A DNA stretch of 64,000 nt from Anaspis maculata (GCA_949128115.1 OX421965.1:55980012-56044011); one strand, 5' to 3'. Positions 32,037 through 43,099 are shown, counted from the first letter of the stretch. Notes: generated by a model not told the origin, from the letters alone. Program-made: numbers and translations.

Positions 32037-32846
32037 TGGACAGGGAGCTGGTGCCTCAAAACTCACGTCATAAGGTACATGAACTTAACCCTGTAGGTCT
32101 AATGTACGTTGATAAAGTTGTTAAAAATTTCTTTGTCTTACATGTCCAGACCGGGGGCTTTAAGCTGGTATAGGCTTGTCAATTTTCGAAAAATGTCAAA
32201 AATTTATGTCATAAGGTACAAGAATGAAACCAACGGGCTTTTGTGTGGGAACATCCCCTAATCAAAAATTGGGTCACAAGACACAATTTTTGAGGGCTCT
32301 CGGTCCAAAGACAAGTTTGAAATTTTCAAAAAAGGCCAAAATTTACCTCCTCCTGTAGACTTCTCCTTTGGCATAATTTTTAGGAATGAAAAACGATTCT
32401 CACATGATTTTTTACGCAGGTTTTGAATCTGTCCACAACATTTTTCAATGTTACATAGCTTACATCGAAAAATGTTTCTCAAATCGTACACCCTGTATTT
32501 TTAACACAGCAAAACGCCTGTGAGAAAATTGATAAATTTTGGTCCTTTTTTGAAATTTTCAAACTTGTCTTATGGACCGAAAGCCCCCAAAAATTTTGTC
32601 TTACGACTAGATTTTTGATAAAGGGGATGTTCCCAAACAAAATCCAGTTGGTTTCATTCATGTACCTTATGACGTAAATTTTTGGCCATTTTTTCGAAAA
32701 TTGACAGGCTCATACCAGCCTGAAGCTCCCGGTCTGACATGTAAGACAAAGCAATTTTAAACAACCTTATCAACGCACATTAGACCTACAGGGTTAAGAT
32801 CATGTACCTTATGACGTAAGTTTTGAGGCACCAGCTCCCTGTCCAT
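32037..32846. mobile_element. Foldback element, about 810 bp
   Basis: GACAGGGAGCTGGTGCCTCA at the left pairs with TGAGGCACCAGCTCCCTGTC at the right. Long inverted blocks continue inward (CACGTCATAAGGTACATGA, TTAACCCTGTAGGTCTAATG). It interrupts or truncates the LINE at 32036, which is the simplest reading of the abrupt loss of RT frame there. Confidence 0.75.
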
Positions 32847-33625
32847 GTGATTGTGATGACATTGAAACAGGCTTGGTTAGTGTGTAAAAAACCCGCCATC
32901 CATATCATGTGTTACGTTGTAGATGTTACCAAATCAACAAGTTGACTAGGCAATTAGAATAGTATTTTATTCAACAAGCGGGTAACGATTACTTCTTACT
33001 CATGAGGATGCAGTTGGCGAGTGTCGTAAAGCATCCGAATGAGTAATAGCCATTACCCGCTAGTAGAATATATCTATGCTTTATCCAGTCTTATTGAAAA
33101 ATACATGCATGAAATTTGCAGAACGATGGCGCAGCCCGATTTCTGTAACAGGCTGAGTGTCTGAAAGAATCTTGTGTAACCAGCCACGAGTGTTGTACAC
33201 TATTTTACTTGTTTTTCCCATTGCAATCGTATAATTTTTGTTATGTTTGAGGTTATTTTGACAAGTGTCAACTTAAATACATAAACTGTAATATCCATAT
33301 TCAACTTATATAAAAGTCATTACAGCTCATGTATCAACACAACGAACACGTAAACAAAATTATGGATTTTTTTTCAGCCCATTCATACTCGAGCACCGAG
33401 CACTTAAATCAAAATGTGAACTCGCCCAATAGCAACTTAGCCACCAGAAGTTTTCCGTTTTCCGAAGTTCTTTTTGTGTTTGTTTCACCTTTCCAGTTGT
33501 ACAAAACGTAAATAGAATCGTCCATTAGTCGCGGCATCAGTCATCTCAAGAAGTCGCTGGGGTTGTCTCCCCCAATTCTCGATAGCTCAGTTCTCTTGAA
33601 ATATGCGACAAGTATGTAATCAATG
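32847..33625. other. Mostly unique stretch with a small hairpin
   Basis: A hairpin lies at about 32970-33068 (AAGCGGGTAACGATTACT paired with AGTAATAGCCATTACCCGCT). The remaining 550 bp shows no gene or repeat; the plus frame at 33329-33511 has no family. Confidence 0.4.
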
Positions 33626-33948
33626 GAGTATTATACTAAAAAAATTTTTCGATTGAAATGGAAACTAGATTGAAAAATAATTGACCCGTGTTTTTTTATT
33701 TAGTCGAAACTCGTATCGTTTGGGCGCAATAAATAAATAACATCAACTAGTTTTGACGTCACAGCGAGTCGCCGCCTATACTGCCTGTGTAAATGACGTC
33801 AGAAATAGGCAGAATATAGGAATCTCGTTTATTTATTGCGGCCAAACGATACGATTTATGGCAAAATAAAAAAATACGGGTCAGCTTTTTTTCAATATAG
33901 TTTCCGATTCCATCGAAAACAAAATATTTTTTCAAAAGTATAATACTC
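33626..33948. repeat. Foldback MITE, about 323 bp
   Basis: GAGTATTATACT at the left pairs with AGTATAATACTC at the right. AAACTCGTATCGTTTGGGCG and AATAAATAAA pair inward, and a palindromic TTGACGTCA/TGACGTCA lies toward the centre. Arms of about 120 bp. Confidence 0.75.
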
Positions 33949-34144
33949 TATTCTTGATATTATAAATATAAGTAAAATTTAGTGCTAAGTACTTACGGCA
34001 TTTTACTCACAACCACTATGGTAATTGATTCATTACATACCTAGTAGGAGGTCGGGAAGTGACCCATTGCCGACCTCCCGAGAAAGTGAAGAAATGGTAG
34101 CTTTAGAAGGGAAATTTCAAAATATGCATCCAACCAAACAATAA

Positions 34145-34549
34145 TAGGCGAGCGGCCGTTCCCTATTTTTCGAGCTATAGTGACCACGGGCGTACAATAA
34201 CGATTTTTGATTTTCAATAGTAAGTACTAGATGGGGGTGTGCCGCTTGTGAATTTTTTTTTGAAATCGCCCCATGGGAACTCTCGTCAGGGCCCCATTTC
34301 CATCTTTTTCTCAAAGTCATCTTTTCTTCATTTTTTGCATTCGGCAGCTCATAACTCAGCGACTATTAATGACAAAGCGAATATTTTTTCACCAATACAA
34401 TACCTGAATATAACTAATACCCTCCACATTACTTTTGTGTTGCATTTCATGATATTAACCTTCCTGGACCATAAGAACATAAGAGGTGCAGAAATACGTC
34501 ACAAGAACTTTGATATGCGGGACATTTTTCGCTAACGGCCGCTCGCCTA
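34145..34549. mobile_element. Compact relative of the long-TIR element
   Basis: The ends TAGGCGAGCGGCCGTT and AACGGCCGCTCGCCTA are flanked by TAA on both sides (34142-34144, 34550-34552). The body matches the outer about 380 bp of each arm of the 24324-29683 element. It looks like an internally deleted copy that still transposed, and it defines the family ends and the 3-bp duplication independently. Confidence 0.85.
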
Positions 34550-34837
34550 TAAGTGTGTTGATCAGTATTGCCTGAACCACGTTTCAGCAAAATTAATCGG
34601 CCAATAGGGCCAATTCTGTATCAAACCCGTTTAAATTTAAAGGCCGTTAAAAGAAAATCAGCCAATCGTGAAGCCCATTTCTGATCGTTCCTAGGTGACC
34701 GACGCCTTTAAAAATTTTAAGGGGCCTTTAAATTTTACAGAATTGCCACTTATCTGGAAGTTATGACAAAAAGTTAATTTTCAGATTTCAACTTTTGAAC
34801 GCCTGTAATCCTGCCAGCTGAGTCATGGTTGTGAGTA

Positions 34838-34960
34838 AAATAGTATACATACTCTCGACGGTAAATACATCATTCCAGCTTCGGGCTAGAATGTGGCCTC
34901 AGCAGCAGTGCCCTCAGCAGTAATGATGTATTTCCCGTCTCGGTATGTAATATACTATTT
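34838..34960. repeat. MITE-like hairpin, 123 bp
   Basis: AAATAGTATACATACT pairs with GTATGTAATATACTATTT, and GGTAAATACATCATT with AATGATGTATTTCCC. Loop of about 50 bp. No duplication fixed. Confidence 0.7.
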
Positions 34961-35636
34961 CATGTTTGATGGATCGCTAAGGTGGGTTTCTATCAGGACA
35001 AGAACCTCTTCTGTGGTCAATGACAGCTCTAGCTTTGTGAAAAACGGAATCTGGCAGGTCTACTTCAATGCCGCTACTACACTTGCCGCTCGACTTGCTA
35101 CCTGACTAAGCTCGTTTTTGATATCTTCAAATCTGTTTGAATCATTATGATAGCGGAAGTTTCTAAACTTTTTTCCTAAGGGCGGAGTTGAATTGGTAAA
35201 ATAAGCGTTGCGAAATCAATCCCTGTGGGTTTATTCTTTGACGGATTCTTACCATTTTGGTCTCTTTCGAAAGCTACAAGGATGCACTTTAGTTTGAGCC
35301 TATTGACATTTCCAAAATACAAAAATTGAACAACATTTTTTTTGGATTTTGGAAATGCCAATGCCAGTGCCAAAGCAAGTGCACATTTTCTATCTATCTG
35401 CAAACATAGGTTTGAATAAAGTAAAGAACTTCAGGAGCAAACAGTTTAGAACTACCTGGCATCATATTTCGCGAAAGCGTATAGGAAGGCTGTTGGACTG
35501 CCCATTTCCAAGTTAATTTCGTCTGCCAATTTTGAAACGAAATTAGGCCAAAATAAACGATGATTGCATAATCGGTATACATATAAGAGGCAAGTATACA
35601 TGAGTGTCACGATCAAAATAATGACACAGTACCTAC
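34961..35636 (-). other. Possible further exon region, unresolved
   Basis: On the minus strand KLADEINLEMGSPTAFLYAF then AKYDA reads through about 35460-35540 and ends at AG/GTAGTT. A different frame over the same bases (TKLTWKWAVQQPSYTLSR) is also open and would follow an acceptor. Either could be a 3' exon of the DUF4806-type gene. The choice cannot be made from sequence alone. Confidence 0.2.
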
Positions 35637-35668
35637 CTTTTCAAAAACTGACGCCCTCAGAAGTTTCG
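35637..35668 (-). CDS. Possible 32-nt micro-exon
   Basis: TTCATTTCAG precedes 35668 and a consensus donor AAAAG/GTAGGT follows 35637. The only open frame gives KLLRASVFEK. It lies between exon 3 of the DUF4806-type gene and the ambiguous exon further on. Support is the two strong splice sites only. Confidence 0.25.
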
Positions 35669-35712
35669 CTGAAATGAAGATGCACATTGCACATTATTAC
35701 CATTTCAAGTAC

Positions 35713-36143
35713 TTATAAAAAATTGTTCGAAATGTGGTTTTTACTTTTTGGAGTATTGGCGAACGTACTGCTTGTCTTGGAAGCATTTGCCATTGAAGGG
35801 TTTTTCGGTAGATTAACTTCGATATCTGAGCTACCCGATGAGTCAGATGAGGATCGAATTATTGGCCTCCGCTTTCTTTTGGCATTGGCGTCTGATGCTG
35901 ATAGATCTGATGTGCGTTCTGCTTTCGTCGACATTTTACGGGCACGTGCATAGTCATCTAAATCCCAAGATAAACCCTCATTAAGTATAGATAGGACTTT
36001 TTTCGATTTATTCTCATCTGATTCAATGATTCTAATTACCATAGGATCCATCCTTGGAAAGTTTGCATTCGGTATGCCGCCAAGTGTCTGGGTCGGGTTT
36101 TTCGCAATTTTTTAATGTTTCTGCAAGCTTTTCTGCTGTCTAA
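35713..36143 (-). CDS. DUF4806-type gene, exons 2 and 3
   Basis: After the MITE at 36144 the minus-strand frame reads TAEKLAETLKNCEKPDPDTW and RHTECKLSKDGSY to 36040, donor TATG/GTAATT. An 82-nt intron ends TGGGATTTAG, and exon 3 starts at 35957. Joining in phase 1 gives SYDDYARARKMSTKAERTSD, then RKRRPIIRSSSDSSGSSD to a stop at 35713 or an earlier donor. The order WPP-x-T, a leucine helix, D-x-W, G-x-Y-xx-Y-xx-A-R-x-K, SDLS and a basic-serine tract matches the N-terminal half of insect proteins with DUF4806 domains, many of them transposon-like multigene families. The DUF4806 domain itself was not found. Confidence 0.55.
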
Positions 36144-36380
36144 CCGTGGGTTCCACCAAAATATTTAACCAGCTGATAGCTAACTCGAGATTTATTTTGA
36201 TCAATTCTGGCCAAATGATCAATGTAAATTCAGGTTTTACGCTGAGTAATTAACTAAAGTGTGGTATACTTGCGATTTAACGTATTTTCCAAAATGAATC
36301 TACCAACATTGACCAGAAAAAAATCCGTTTAATCTCGGTTTAGCTTAAACCGCTCATAAATTTTTTGGTGGAACCCGTGG
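36144..36380. mobile_element. MITE splitting the DUF4806-type gene
   Basis: The 237 bp element has inverted ends CCGTGGGTTCCACCAAAA and TTTTGGTGGAACCCGTGG and TAA on both flanks (36141-36143, 36381-36383). On the minus strand it enters the reading frame right after CYWPP and adds a short tail ending in a stop. PIF/Harbinger-type by its duplication. Confidence 0.85.
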
Positions 36381-36383
36381 TAA

Positions 36384-36484
36384 GGAGGCCAGTAACATTC
36401 TGTATCGTTTTTGACCCAAGATGTTGGTACAGTTCCAACACTATCATCGGCTTTGAACCAGACTATGGTCCAGGTTCTCAGCAT
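36384..36484 (-). CDS. DUF4806-type gene, 5' exon
   Basis: The ATG at 36484 opens MLRTWTIVWFKADDSVGTVP, TSWVKNDTECYWPP, the typical start of this family (WxxVxF..D.tv..VP..W, then C-Y-W-P-P). The frame runs into the MITE after PP, where T-A-E-K-L would be expected next, and that block is found on the other side of the MITE. No donor lies before the MITE, so the gene is interrupted unless splicing uses sites inside the MITE. The start codon abuts an LTR fragment. Confidence 0.6.
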
Positions 36485-36486
36485 AT

Positions 36487-36671
36487 TGTCACGTATTTCT
36501 CGTATGGGTTCGATTATAATTGAGACGATCGTTTCAAAACACACACTGTTTATTACTGCGTACTACAATAAATACACGTCAACAATTATTTACGCTTGTG
36601 AATATCGCTTCTTATCCGCTCGCTGTCTCTTCCAATTCAATACTGCCCCTGAGTAGAAGATTGTGCCTTAT
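36487..36671 (-). mobile_element. LTR fragment at the gene start
   Basis: Read on the minus strand, it matches the downstream part of the solo LTR at 49962-50478: shared AATAAACAGTGTGTG and CGTCTCAATTATAATCGAA blocks, ending CGTGACA. It is cut at its TATA region by a CAGGGTG element at 36673. The LTR end and the ATG of the DUF4806-type gene are separated only by the ATAT that overlaps the ATG. Confidence 0.65.
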
Positions 36672-36672
36672 A

Positions 36673-37027
36673 CAGGGTGTCCGTTTTTCGAGGCTGAACA
36701 TGGGTATTTCGCTTATCTTGAGAAAGACAAAGTCGGTTAAATTAGGAAAAAGTTGCGTATTTTCATGACGATCAATGATCCAAAAAGAAATTTGACCTAT
36801 CAGTTTTAGTTTTTGAGATATCGTGAAAAAACAAAAATTTGATCTGAATTTTTCTTTTTTTAATTCAAAAAACGGTTGAGGTGGCCGCTTCTAATCTAGA
36901 CATTGTCAGGGCACTTTTCCAAGGGGAATTCAAAGCTACCAAAATCTTCATTCTAGGTTTCAAAACAACCGAGATACGATACTCAACTTTTTTCTCTAAT
37001 GGGCGCCGTATTGGATTTTGACGTTTT
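36673..37027. mobile_element. CAGGGTG-ended mariner fragment
   Basis: It starts CAGGGTGTCCGTTTTTCGA after TA and shares AAGTCGGTTAAATTA with the left end of the element at 56758. The second end is missing because the LINE tail begins at about 37028. Confidence 0.55.
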
Positions 37028-38818
37028 TAAATAGAATAAAATAGAATAATTTATTTAAAGTGCCACTGAGACCTTACACAGGTATTTTACATCTAGACAC
37101 TGAGAGATCTATTACAATAAAATCAATTACTCAATACAATACATAATGACATAAAAACAATCACAATTAAAATCGTATAAAATATCACAGCTTAGTGCAC
37201 GACTTCATGCTCGTCTCAAACTCTTCAATCGAGTAGAATACGTTTTCTTTCAAAAAAGACTTGACTGTATGTCTGAAGAGATTCGAATTTAGTACTTTCC
37301 AAGACATAGGCAGCGAGTTGAACAACCTATAGGGTATAAACTTGACAGAGAGATGGGTCTTCTGCAGTCTGAAACATGGGAGGGGTATGGCATTGTTTCT
37401 GGTCGCGTGGATTTTGGTCATATTCAACCAAAGACTCGACTCTCTGGCACGTACAAGAGACTCCCAAATAAATTGATTGACAGAGGTTAGTATGCCAAAC
37501 TTCCTAAACAGCGGTCTGCAGGATTCCCTCGGATTGACACCAGCTATGACCCGTAGTGCTCGCTTCTGCAAAATCAAAATATCCCTTGCGTGCGGGGAAA
37601 GGCCCCACAACAAAATACCGTATAAATCACTGAATGGAATAGTGAGTGATATGCCATCTTCACGCAATCCGTCGACACACTATTTTTAAATTTTCTGAGG
37701 ATAAATATGACCGTCGATAACCTCTTTGACAGACTCTCGACATGCGGCGCCCAAGACAACTTCGAATCCCAAACCAAACCCAGACATTTGACAGGATCTC
37801 TCCAATCGTCATGCCCAGGCTTCAGACTGAAAAACAAGTCCTGTGTCTTGTCCAAATTCAGCATCAGGCGCAAAGTACTGAAATACGACTTTGCCGCCAA
37901 CCGCGCAGCCCCCGACACGTCCTCGAAAGCCTCGTCCGCGCCAAGCCTAGAGAAAAGGGTCGTGTCGTCAGCATAAACCAAACATTCGTCAACGCTTATG
38001 TGGTTATTGATGTCGGTAATGTATAAAAGAAAAAGAATTGGACCCAAAATGGATCCCTGTGGAACGCCGTACTCCAACTTGGCGCGATCTGACATGCAAC
38101 GTTCGAAAGAGACAATTTGGTATCGACCTTCAAGATACGACTCAACGAAACCCAAAGCCCGGCCCCTGACACCACAAGCCTCAAGCTTATCCCGAAGAAG
38201 CCGCGGGACTACGCAGTCGAAGGCCTTGGACAGGTCGCAAAATGTGGCGATAGTAGAGTCCCCCGCCTCGAGGGCGTCCAGTATGTAGTCTTGCATGGCG
38301 ATCAAAGCATCAACCGTAGACTTCCCCTTTCTGTAGGCAAACTGCCTGGAGTTTATGATGTTATATTTGCCAAGATACGTCACCAGTCTATCCTTGAAAG
38401 CCATTTCTATCACCTTAGACAAAACCGGGACAATTGAAATAGGACGGTAATTTCCAACCTCATTCTGATCGCCCTTCTTGTGAATCGGGATTACTTTTGA
38501 GGTTTTGAAACACTCTGGAAACTTCCCCTCCTGAAAACATAGGTTAACCAAATGAACGATCTGGTCCACCAATATATCACCGCGAGCTTAATCGCGCCAC
38601 TATCCAACCCATACAAATCACAACACTTAGAATTGGACAAGCTTCGAATAATACGTAATATTTCATCCGCCGTGACGGGCGCAAGATACAAAAAGTTTGA
38701 AACAGTCGGACCAGACCTCGCCGCGCGACATGAAGTTGGCAATTGCTTCACAATGTTTTCAGCAACGGTTGAAAAGTACCGATTGAAGTCAGAGCCAAAC
38801 AAAGAATACAGTATTCTC
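37028..38818 (-). pseudogene. 5'-truncated LINE, reverse transcriptase
   Basis: The minus strand carries an RT. It reads LAPVTADEILRIIRSLSNSK (38491-38847 frame), then after a frameshift near 38570 VIPIHKKGDQNEVGNYRPIS, FCDLSKAFDCV, GVPQGSILGPILFLLYI and VYADDTTLF (37574-38572). Another frameshift near 37600 leads to the C-terminal part RVIAGVNPRESCRPLFRKFG (37185-37667). FCDLSKAFD and YADD hold the catalytic aspartates. The 3' end is an AATAAATTATTCTATTTTAT tail at about 37028-37060. Two frameshifts make it inactive. Jockey/CR1-like by motif order. Confidence 0.8.
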
Positions 38819-38988
38819 TTCTGGTTACAACGGTGTTCACATGTCACTGTTGGATAAATGTTTCAAGATTTTTTTTATTATTGTCGGTGCTGATTTTGTT
38901 TCCAAAGCACTCTTTGGAAAATTTAAAAAAAATGTTGCTCAAAAGCATTGATACAACAGTAACATGTGACACATCGTTGTTACCAGAA
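38819..38988. repeat. MITE-like hairpin at the LINE break
   Basis: TTCTGGTTACAACGGTG pairs with the complement in CATCGTTGTTACCAGAA, and TCACATGTCACTGTTG pairs with CAACAGTAACATGTGA. About 170 bp. The LINE frame ends where it begins. Confidence 0.65.
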
Positions 38989-39835
38989 AAAAATATTGTA
39001 TTCAAAAATGTCATAATCCAATATGGCGCCTGTTTGCGATTAAGAAGAACACTCTTTCGGTTTTTCTATTTATTCTCAACGATAACTCAACAAAACAATA
39101 AAACAAGAAAAATCCAAACATTGAGGTGGGCAGCCATCTTCTCATTGCTCGCTCTTGAACTTCCTCATGCGGGATTATGGGTAAGTATTTCAAAACACAA
39201 AATGAATGAAACAGTATGCAACCAACAATGCTCGATTGCAACGCGTAAGTACATAACATATACCGCCCACCTTGAAGAAATGCTTCAAGACCGCCTGGAA
39301 TCAAACGTACAAGTTACAACAAGTAATAATAAACAGATTAATTATTAACAAAATTAAGTTGGCCGTGATGAATGACAGACAAACCAAATGGTACGTAGCT
39401 GTCAGTTAGTCAGTCTGAATATTGTCGAACAAAAAAAAATGGCTCAAGGACGGCATTTCCTAGCATAAAAAATGGCTGAAACAGACTGCGGATTAGCTGC
39501 AGAGCGAAAAAGAAACCGATAGATTCTTGTGGCGTGAGTTTCTGCCAAATCTGTGCAGCTAAAAATGTAACAAAAAAATGAGTGATTCACATCTGGGCTG
39601 GCAAGAGAATGAGGGTGTTTTTTCGAAAAAATAGAATTATTTTTGAGAAAAAAAATCGAGTTTTCCAAATTTTAAAATTTTGAAATACTTGTTAATTTTT
39701 ATACCTGATTTTAGATAGCTCTTCTTAATGCGCCTTTTGCTTTCAGAACCACACAAAATTGATTTCTTGGAGAAGCGGTCGAATCATTTTTGAGCCAAAT
39801 AATAATGGACCAACTTGACTACATAACCATCCCAA
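38989..39835. other. Unannotated stretch
   Basis: The overlapping plus frame (38833-39348) starts inside the MITE and has no family; the minus frames are equally uninformative. No repeat was recognised. Confidence 0.4.
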
Positions 39836-40081
39836 TTATATCATTTGTGTTGCTTTCTTTCCATGTTCCTTTCTGCCTTCATGTTTTTTACCACCCGCAT
39901 CTTCCCGCGAATTCTGTGAATTTTTGCGTTTGATTTTCTCTCTGATCCGTTCTATGAGGCTGTGTTTCTTGGGAGCGATATTTCTCCTGCAAAAATCCAA
40001 GACCGCTAGACGATCGCCATACCGTGGGAAGATCTCTTTCAATTTTTCCTCCTCCATGACCTGAAGAGACGTTATATCGAT
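39836..40081 (-). CDS. SAM-like domain exon
   Basis: An acceptor (GTTTTACAG) precedes 40081. The frame reads IDITSLQVMEEEKLKEIFPR, YGDRLAVLDFCRRN and then a lysine-rich tail to a stop at 39836. The pattern (leucine-rich turn, E-E-x-L-K-E-I-F-P-x-x-G-x-R-x-x-L) is the second half of a SAM-like fold seen at the N-terminus of many transposon-linked insect proteins. The first half is the kind of sequence found on the orphan exon at 61542-61640. No partner exon was found upstream on this strand within several kb. Confidence 0.45.
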   Translation of the reverse strand: MDITSLQVMEEEKLKEIFPRYGDRLAVLDFCRRNIAPKKHSLIERIREKIKRKNSQNSREDAGGKKHEGRKEHGKKATQMI

Positions 40082-40587
40082 CTGTAAAACATACCGGGGA
40101 GGAAATTAGCAATTTTTAATATGCGTCACTTATAGTGCGGCGGCCGAGGATGCAAAAGGTGTCATTAACCCAATATCGCGGTATAAAGTTATGAGACCTG
40201 TCCAGATCGATTTGTAGGAAAATTCTGCATTAGAAATGGAAATTCACGACTCTCTGCTGTGGTCGTGACTAATGTTGTAGCGGAAAAACGGAGGAAAATG
40301 TTACTTTTCAAGCGCTATTTTTACCTTCTCTTATCTCAGTGTCTATGAGAGATATCGACCTGAAATTTTCATTAGCTGATAGCCCTTTCATTTCTCTGTA
40401 AAACTGTGTCTACAGGATCCGCCCGCTTTGATTGTTCATGATAGTAAATAGACCATTTCTACCGAGATGCCGGTTTTTCCAGGCATTTCTTCACGTTCAA
40501 AGCGCTATAAGTCGGTTACCGTATGAGATATCGAAAAAAATTCTACATTAGAAGTTGGAATTACGACTCGTTGCTGTGGGTCGTGAC

Positions 40588-41846
40588 CATGGACCTGTAC
40601 TTAAACTGGACTTATAATACCGTATATCGCCATGACTCCAGTAGAATGCCGACATGTTCGTTATCCCTAGGGACTTTTATTTTCCACAATTAATATTGAC
40701 CGTTCTGCTATAATGACTTTTCTCTGATGGCGACATGACATCGCAGTGTAAAGTTTAGGTTAGGTGTCAAAATGACATTTTCAAATTTGCTTGCGAGGCA
40801 TAGCCGTTTTCTTTCGGTCGCTTGCAGCGTTTTGTACGTACATGTGTTCATAGGTTCCGGTAATTCAATAAAAGGGACTATGTTCCGTGTCTAAAATTGT
40901 TAACTGAAGTGTGTTGAATACACGGTGTGCTGTCGGGCACTAGGCCGTTCGGATTTTTTGTTTATGTTCCCCAATAGCTGGCCGTTGTTTGTGTTTTTCT
41001 GCATTCTGTAACGAAATAGTAGAATTTCATTCAATAATTGATTGACGGCAATCTTACTTGTGAAAAGAAAACACTCTCAAGGCCCGAGCTGTGTGGTCCG
41101 GTAGGAAGTACCTAGCTGTGGTTTGTGCTGCCGAAATAATAATAATAATAATAATAATAAAGGCCTTTATTTATAGGGCGAAGTTTAGCCAGAGCTATTC
41201 CACTCAACCCCATAGGAAATCATAGTGCTTGCGCCCCTTCCCTTCTATACCGTGCATTTTCTTTCGCAGAACTACTGACAATAAGTAATGAAATCCACAG
41301 AATATTCTTATTAAACGGATTAGGGAGTTATAAAACACACCAAATTCGAATTCGACACCACAAATCCGGAAACTTCCCACGTTGAAAAAAACGAAACTGT
41401 CAAAATGACGTTTCTGGTGCAGGGATCACGCCCTCCTTGGATCACGCTTTCTGGTGCGAAACTGATAAATCGCAACCGTGATCCCTGATCGCAACTGCGT
41501 TGATTTTGAACTTTTGAAGCAACCTTCGATAAATTCGAAAGACAGTGACTCTCAAACTTCATGACTGTTTCAACTTGTGAACTTGCAATGAGTTCTTCGA
41601 AACGAAATAAACCTGATGGCTACTTTCGAAGTAAAAAACATATTATTGTAAATTGAATCAGTTATTATAAAATAATATTATATCCATAAATATTTATAGT
41701 ACAAAATGTGCCGATGCAAGTTGCAGATTTTCTATAATCTTTTGAGAACTTCTGTTATGATAACGATAATGGTAGCGCCCCTGTGGCGTCATTTGTTGTT
41801 TGATCGGGTAGGGTGATCAGCAGTCCATTTTAAATACAGGTCCATG
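40588..41846. mobile_element. Non-autonomous hAT element, 1.26 kb
   Basis: The ends CATGGACCTGTACTTAAACTGG and the complement ending ACAGGTCCATG are flanked by the 8-bp direct repeat GTCGTGAC (40580-40587, 41847-41854). An 8-bp duplication is diagnostic of hAT. The matching place in the right arm (near 51045) has one GTCGTGAC-type copy and no insert. No transposase is present; an AAT microsatellite lies inside. Confidence 0.85.
41132..41160. repeat. AAT microsatellite
   Basis: About nine perfect AAT units inside the hAT element. Confidence 0.9.
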
Positions 41847-42107
41847 GTCGTGACTTAATTTGTGGATAAAAATCCCAGAAAATCGCTACTTTTCAAGAGA
41901 TGCTGCTCTTAGTTCAGTTTCTTTAGCAGATATCGATCTGAAATTCGAATGAGCTGATAGCCCTACCTGTAGATGATCTGTGAAACTGTATGCCAGCATA
42001 ATGCGCCAGCCCAAATAATTCATATTACTTAATTAATAAATAAATATTGTCACAATTTTTTTTTAGATCATTGTATTCATCTAATACATCATCATCATCA
42101 TCTGTGT

Positions 42108-42871
42108 CTAATGGCAAAATGTTTTCACACAGCTACTTGCACTTGCATTCAGGAATGCAAAAAATTCCCTCGCTTTTGCAGATTCATTTTTGTGTGGAAC
42201 AGTTTTTTTTTCGCTGCAAATAGGATTAATTAGACGTCTGATAGTGTCTGGGATTGGCGGTTTTGACATGAATATTGGGTAGCAATCAACTTCCTTTTTT
42301 CCCACCCCTCCAAATTTAGAGGTGGCATCGAAGGTAATACCTATGGTATTACCCATACCTAAGGTATTGATACCTAAGGTAATACCTAAGATAATGGGTA
42401 ATAATTAAAACCCACTAATGGCTTACCGAAGAATATGCAGTCGAAAAGAATCTTCTGTCTGAGGAATTTCTGTGGCCAGTTGTTTTGTATATTCAAAGTT
42501 AATTTAAGCCTTGCATCATTCAGATCAGCCGCATTTTGTTGCCTATATAGGAGCAGTACAAATTTTCTGGCTGTGTTGATGCTCTTTTCAACATTCTCTT
42601 CTCCTAATCTTTGTAAATTGAGATTTTTCAAATTTTCAACGGAAATGTCCCAAGCCGACTTTTTTCAGATTTAAAAAAATGAATTTGTCGTGTCGCATCC
42701 CGTAATTGTGTGAAAAGCTGGCAACGCATCGCGTAACAATTTCTCTAAAGCCTTTGCTATTTTGTGGACAGGCACGAATCGCTTTTTATTTGTTGAAGAA
42801 GTGTTATGTCCTTTCTCCATGAATATTTTTCTTGCTGCGAAACTATCGTCATTGAAATATCGTGTGATCAA
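42108..42871 (-). pseudogene. Fragments of a TGCDTT-motif transposon gene
   Basis: Three minus-strand frames in order: RFVPVHKIAKALEKLLRDA with PAFHTITGCDTTNSFF (42671-42871), ENVEKSINTARKFVLLLYRQ (42386-42631) and KKEVDCYPIFMSKPPIPDTI (42108-42356). The AFHxxTGCDTTSxF block followed by a K-x-A-W and a FVxxLY segment is a known but unnamed pattern in animal hypothetical proteins that travel with mobile DNA. Related pieces occur at 43100-43440 on the plus strand and in the right arm at 49763-49990 and 50594-50791. All are partial and frame-broken. Confidence 0.5.
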
Positions 42872-42979
42872 ATGAATTCTTATTTTAGGTAGGCTGCGGC
42901 CTAGCCGAACGCAGCTTCACACCCCTGAATTCGACCAGGCCACAGCCTACCTAAAATAAGAATTCATTTGATCACACGA
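42860..42979. mobile_element. TCGTGTGATCAAAT MITE, copy 2
   Basis: 120 bp, ends TCGTGTGATCAAATGAAT and ATTCATTTGATCACACGA, TA on both sides (42858-42859, 42980-42981). Same family and length as the element at 14132-14251 with a divergent loop. Confidence 0.85.
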
Positions 42980-43099
42980 TAGAAATATAGAAGTAAAATC
43001 ATGATGTCGGTGTCATCAGCTTTTCCTACAATTTTCTACAAATTTGTCTATCTTGTTTATCAAAAGCGGTTCATATCTGTTAACAAAATAGCTAAGGCT

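Noticed and set aside
38833..39348. 171-residue plus-strand protein
   Set aside because: It starts within a MITE, has no family and no splice context; codon composition is not convincing.
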